NCBI GenBank assembly: GCA_910588775.1
Contig: CAJURH010000051.1
Coordinates: 1 to 7,162 of the forward strand
Length of the DNA: 7,162 nucleotides
Reading direction: 5' to 3'
Origin: an uncultured Lachnospiraceae bacterium
Lineage (GTDB): Bacteria > Bacillota > Clostridia > Lachnospirales > Lachnospiraceae
The translations under genes and the position numbers were made by a program. Each line of letters opens with the position of its first letter. The first letter of the stretch is position 1. The notes under the pieces were generated by a model. It did not search any database, had not been told where the DNA came from, and saw only the letters and a program-made list of their open reading frames with translations. This document shows, piece by piece, positions 5,625 through 7,162 of this stretch.

Positions 5625-5993
5625 ATGATTCAACAGGAAAGCAGACTGAAGGTTGCTGATAATACAGGCGCAAAAGAAATTTTATGTATCCGCGTATTAG
5701 GCGGTTCCACAAGAAGATATGGAAAAATTGGCGATATCATAGTTGCCACTGTTAAAGATGCAACGCCAGGCGGCGTTGTAAAAAAAGGTGATGTAGTCAG
5801 AGCTGTAATCGTGCGTACGGTGAACAAGACCCGCCGTGCAGACGGTTCCTATATTCGATTTGACGAGAATGCTGCTGTAATTATCAAAGAAGACATGACC
5901 CCCAGGGGAACCCGTATTTTTGGACCGGTAGCTCGTGAGTTGCGTGAGAAGCATTTTATGAAAATCGTTTCTCTGGCTCCAGAAGTATTATAG
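5625..5993 (+). CDS. rplN: 50S ribosomal protein L14
   Basis: L14 is at the subunit interface, next to L19, where it forms an intersubunit bridge; in bacteria it also binds the silencing factor RsfS. The 122-residue length is exactly typical. MIQQESRLKVADNTGAKE (1-18), the central ATPGGVVKKGDVVRAVIVR (47-65) and RADGSYIRFDENAAVII (71-87) are unmistakable. TAAGGAGG (5608-5615) lies 9 nt before the ATG. In E. coli this gene opens a separate spc operon, but only 19 nt separate it from rpsQ here and no promoter fits, so it is read from the S10 promoter. Confidence 0.98.
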   Translation: MIQQESRLKVADNTGAKEILCIRVLGGSTRRYGKIGDIIVATVKDATPGGVVKKGDVVRAVIVRTVNKTRRADGSYIRFDENAAVIIKEDMTPRGTRIFGPVARELREKHFMKIVSLAPEVL

Positions 5994-6009
5994 GAGGGTG
6001 CATAGACTT

Positions 6010-6318
6010 ATGTTAAAAATAAAAAAAGGCGATACCGTAAAAGTAATTACCGGTAAAGATAAAGACAAAGAAGGAAAAGTTCTCGCCATAGATAGAAAAA
6101 AACACAGAGTTTTAGTGGATGGCGTGAACAAAGTGACCAAGCATACAAAACCCTCTGCGATGAATCAGCAGGGCGGAATCATCCAGAAGGAAGCCCCCAT
6201 TGACATATCAAACGTGATGTATATGCATAAAGGGCAGCCGACCCGCATCGGATTCAAGATTCTGGATGACGGCCGTAAAGTCCGTTTTGCAAAGAAAACC
6301 GGAGAGGTTATTGACTAA
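6010..6318 (+). CDS. rplX: 50S ribosomal protein L24
   Basis: L24 is an assembly initiator that nucleates folding of 23S domain I near the tunnel exit. From ATG 6010 it has 102 residues beginning MLKIKKGDTVKVITGKDK. This holds the KOW motif (about 3-30), followed by VNKVTKHTKPS (39-49) and GGIIQKEAPIDISNVM (55-70). A longer in-frame GTG at 5998 overlaps the Shine-Dalgarno AGGAGG (5992-5997) and would prepend MHRL, which homologues do not need, so 6010 is preferred. Spacing from the site is 12 nt, somewhat long, so initiation may be less efficient than for neighbours. The site starts inside the rplN stop codon. Confidence 0.94.
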   Translation: MLKIKKGDTVKVITGKDKDKEGKVLAIDRKKHRVLVDGVNKVTKHTKPSAMNQQGGIIQKEAPIDISNVMYMHKGQPTRIGFKILDDGRKVRFAKKTGEVID

Positions 6319-6339
6319 GAAGAGAGGAGGGCAAATTAA

Positions 6340-6879
6340 GTGAGTAGGCTTAGAGAGATTTACGAAAATGAAATCGTGGACGCCATGATGAAAAAGTTTG
6401 GATATAAAAACGTATTGGAAGTGCCGAAGCTCCATAAGATTGTTGTAAACATGGGTGTCGGTGAGGCAAAGGAAAATGCGAAAGTTCTGGATTCCGCCAT
6501 TGCGGATATGGAAATCATTACCGGACAAAAAGCCATTACCTGTAAAGCCAAAAAGTCAGTGGCGAACTTTAAGATAAGGGAAGGCATGCCCATCGGATGT
6601 AAAACCACGCTGAGGGGTGAGAAAATGTATGAATTTGCAGATCGCCTGATCAATCTGGCCCTTCCCCGGGTGCGTGACTTCCGCGGCGTAAACCCCAACG
6701 CATTCGACGGCAGGGGCAACTATGCCATGGGAATTAAGGAACAGTTGATTTTCCCTGAAATCGAGTATGACAAGATTGACAAAGTTAGAGGTATGGATGT
6801 AATATTCGTTACCACAGCTAAGACGGATGAGGAAGCTCGGGAATTGTTGCGGTTATTTAATATGCCATTTGCAAGTTAA
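6340..6879 (+). CDS. rplE: 50S ribosomal protein L5
   Basis: L5 binds 5S rRNA and builds the central protuberance, contacting S13, S19 and P-site tRNA. The 179-residue protein is full length, with the family motif VPKLHKIVVNMGVGEAKENA (28-47) and the 5S-contacting region around GQKAITCKAKKSVANFKIREG (62-82). RDFRGVNPNAFDGRGNYAMG (112-131) and the IFPEIEYDKID stretch (137-147) are also typical. The start codon is GTG, supported by AGGAGGG (6325-6331) 8 nt upstream and by the MSRLREIYENEI start expected for the family. Confidence 0.98.
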   Translation: MSRLREIYENEIVDAMMKKFGYKNVLEVPKLHKIVVNMGVGEAKENAKVLDSAIADMEIITGQKAITCKAKKSVANFKIREGMPIGCKTTLRGEKMYEFADRLINLALPRVRDFRGVNPNAFDGRGNYAMGIKEQLIFPEIEYDKIDKVRGMDVIFVTTAKTDEEARELLRLFNMPFAS

Positions 6880-6898
6880 GGATTAGGAGGAAAAGTTC

Positions 6899-7084
6899 AT
6901 GGCAAAAACAGCAATGAAAATCAAACAACAGCGCAAAGCAAAATTTTCCACCAGGGAATATAGCCGTTGCAGAATCTGCGGCCGTCCCCATGCTTATCTG
7001 AGAAAATACGGGATCTGCAGAATTTGTTTCCGCGAATTGGCGTATAAAGGCCAGATACCCGGCGTTAAGAAAGCCAGTTGGTAA
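6899..7084 (+). CDS. rpsN: 30S ribosomal protein S14, zinc-binding type (type Z)
   Basis: S14 sits in the head of the small subunit near S3, S10 and S19. This is the short zinc-ribbon form of 61 residues. The four zinc ligands are complete as CxxC pairs, C24/C27 (CRIC) and C40/C43 (CRIC). The family motif RPHAYLRKYGICRICFREL spans residues 29-47 and the usual end PGVKKASW spans 54-61. Some Firmicutes keep a second, cysteine-free copy elsewhere that replaces it under zinc limitation; whether one exists here cannot be seen. AGGAGG (6885-6890) is 8 nt before the ATG. A 16-bp tandem repeat covers its last codons and stop. Confidence 0.98.
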   Translation: MAKTAMKIKQQRKAKFSTREYSRCRICGRPHAYLRKYGICRICFRELAYKGQIPGVKKASW

Positions 7085-7107
7085 TAACCACAGTTGGTAA
7101 AAACCAC
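7076..7107 (+). repeat. Tandem 16-bp direct repeat at the rpsN 3' end
   Basis: AGTTGGTAATAACCAC (7076-7091) is followed directly by AGTTGGTAAAAACCAC (7092-7107), with one mismatch. The first unit carries the last two codons (Ser-Trp) and stop of rpsN; the second is noncoding and in a different frame. Each unit also contains a short TGGT/ACCA inverted repeat. It looks like a slippage duplication and helps explain the 61-nt gap before rpsH. Confidence 0.75.
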
Positions 7108-7145
7108 ACATGTAAAGTCTAACAAGGATTGAGGAGGAAACTTAC

Positions 7146-7162
7146 ATGACAATGAGTGATCC
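7146..7162 (+). CDS. rpsH: 30S ribosomal protein S8, first codons only
   Basis: The ATG at 7146 opens MTMSDP before the window ends. That start and the position after rpsN both match S8 in the conserved spc order. GAGGAGG (7131-7137) lies 8 nt upstream. S8 is a primary binder of the 16S central domain and the autoregulator of the spc operon in E. coli. Only the first five codons and two bases of the sixth are visible, so the call rests on gene order and the typical N-terminus. Confidence 0.85.

Overview
The window is the 5' part of a bacterial S10-spc ribosomal-protein operon, all on the + strand. It lies just downstream of the 3' end of a leucine tRNA gene. The gene order is canonical: rpsJ-rplC-rplD-rplW-rplB-rpsS-rplV-rpsC-rplP-rpmC-rpsQ-rplN-rplX-rplE-rpsN-rpsH. 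Several things point to a low- to mid-GC Firmicute: strong AGGAGG-type Shine-Dalgarno sites before almost every gene, a short zinc-ribbon type S14, a tRNA without an encoded CCA, and an uninterrupted S10-to-spc transcript. Protein details such as the N-terminally extended L22, S10 starting MANQVMRITLKAYD and L16 starting MLMPKR suggest Clostridia, probably Lachnospiraceae. That placement comes from memory of the families, not from a search.

Layout. Bases 1-51 are the 3' end of a class II tRNA, most likely tRNA-Leu(UAA), and 61-88 is its intrinsic terminator. Bases 89-146 are AT-rich with no gene. A good sigma-A-type promoter (TTGAAA, 17-bp spacer, TATACT) sits at 147-175. It is followed by about 285 nt of untranslated leader (about 182-467) before rpsJ. 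The leader appears strongly structured: a terminator-like hairpin early on, a separate bulged hairpin, and a long-range helix (294-310 with 409-428) enclosing three local hairpins and ending about 20 nt before the rpsJ ribosome binding site. From 468 to the end, genes are packed with 1-11 nt overlaps or gaps of 2 to about 62 nt. I see no internal terminator and no room for a separate spc promoter before rplN.

The genes encode parts of both ribosomal subunits: early 23S binders and exit-tunnel proteins (L3, L4, L22, L23, L24, L29), peptidyl-transferase-centre neighbours (L2, L16), the intersubunit and central-protuberance proteins L14 and L5, and small-subunit proteins S10, S19, S3, S17, S14 and S8. 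Co-transcription keeps them in balanced supply. All complete reading frames look intact and of normal length. For rpmC, rpsQ and rplX the best start codon is not the longest one: in each, an upstream in-frame start codon lies within or overlaps the Shine-Dalgarno itself.

The coding content is ordinary. The parts worth a second look are the structured S10 leader, two hairpins without U-tracts at gene junctions (803-822 and 3586-3609), and a 16-bp tandem duplication across the rpsN stop codon. I see no sign of an undescribed defence, mobile or metabolic system.
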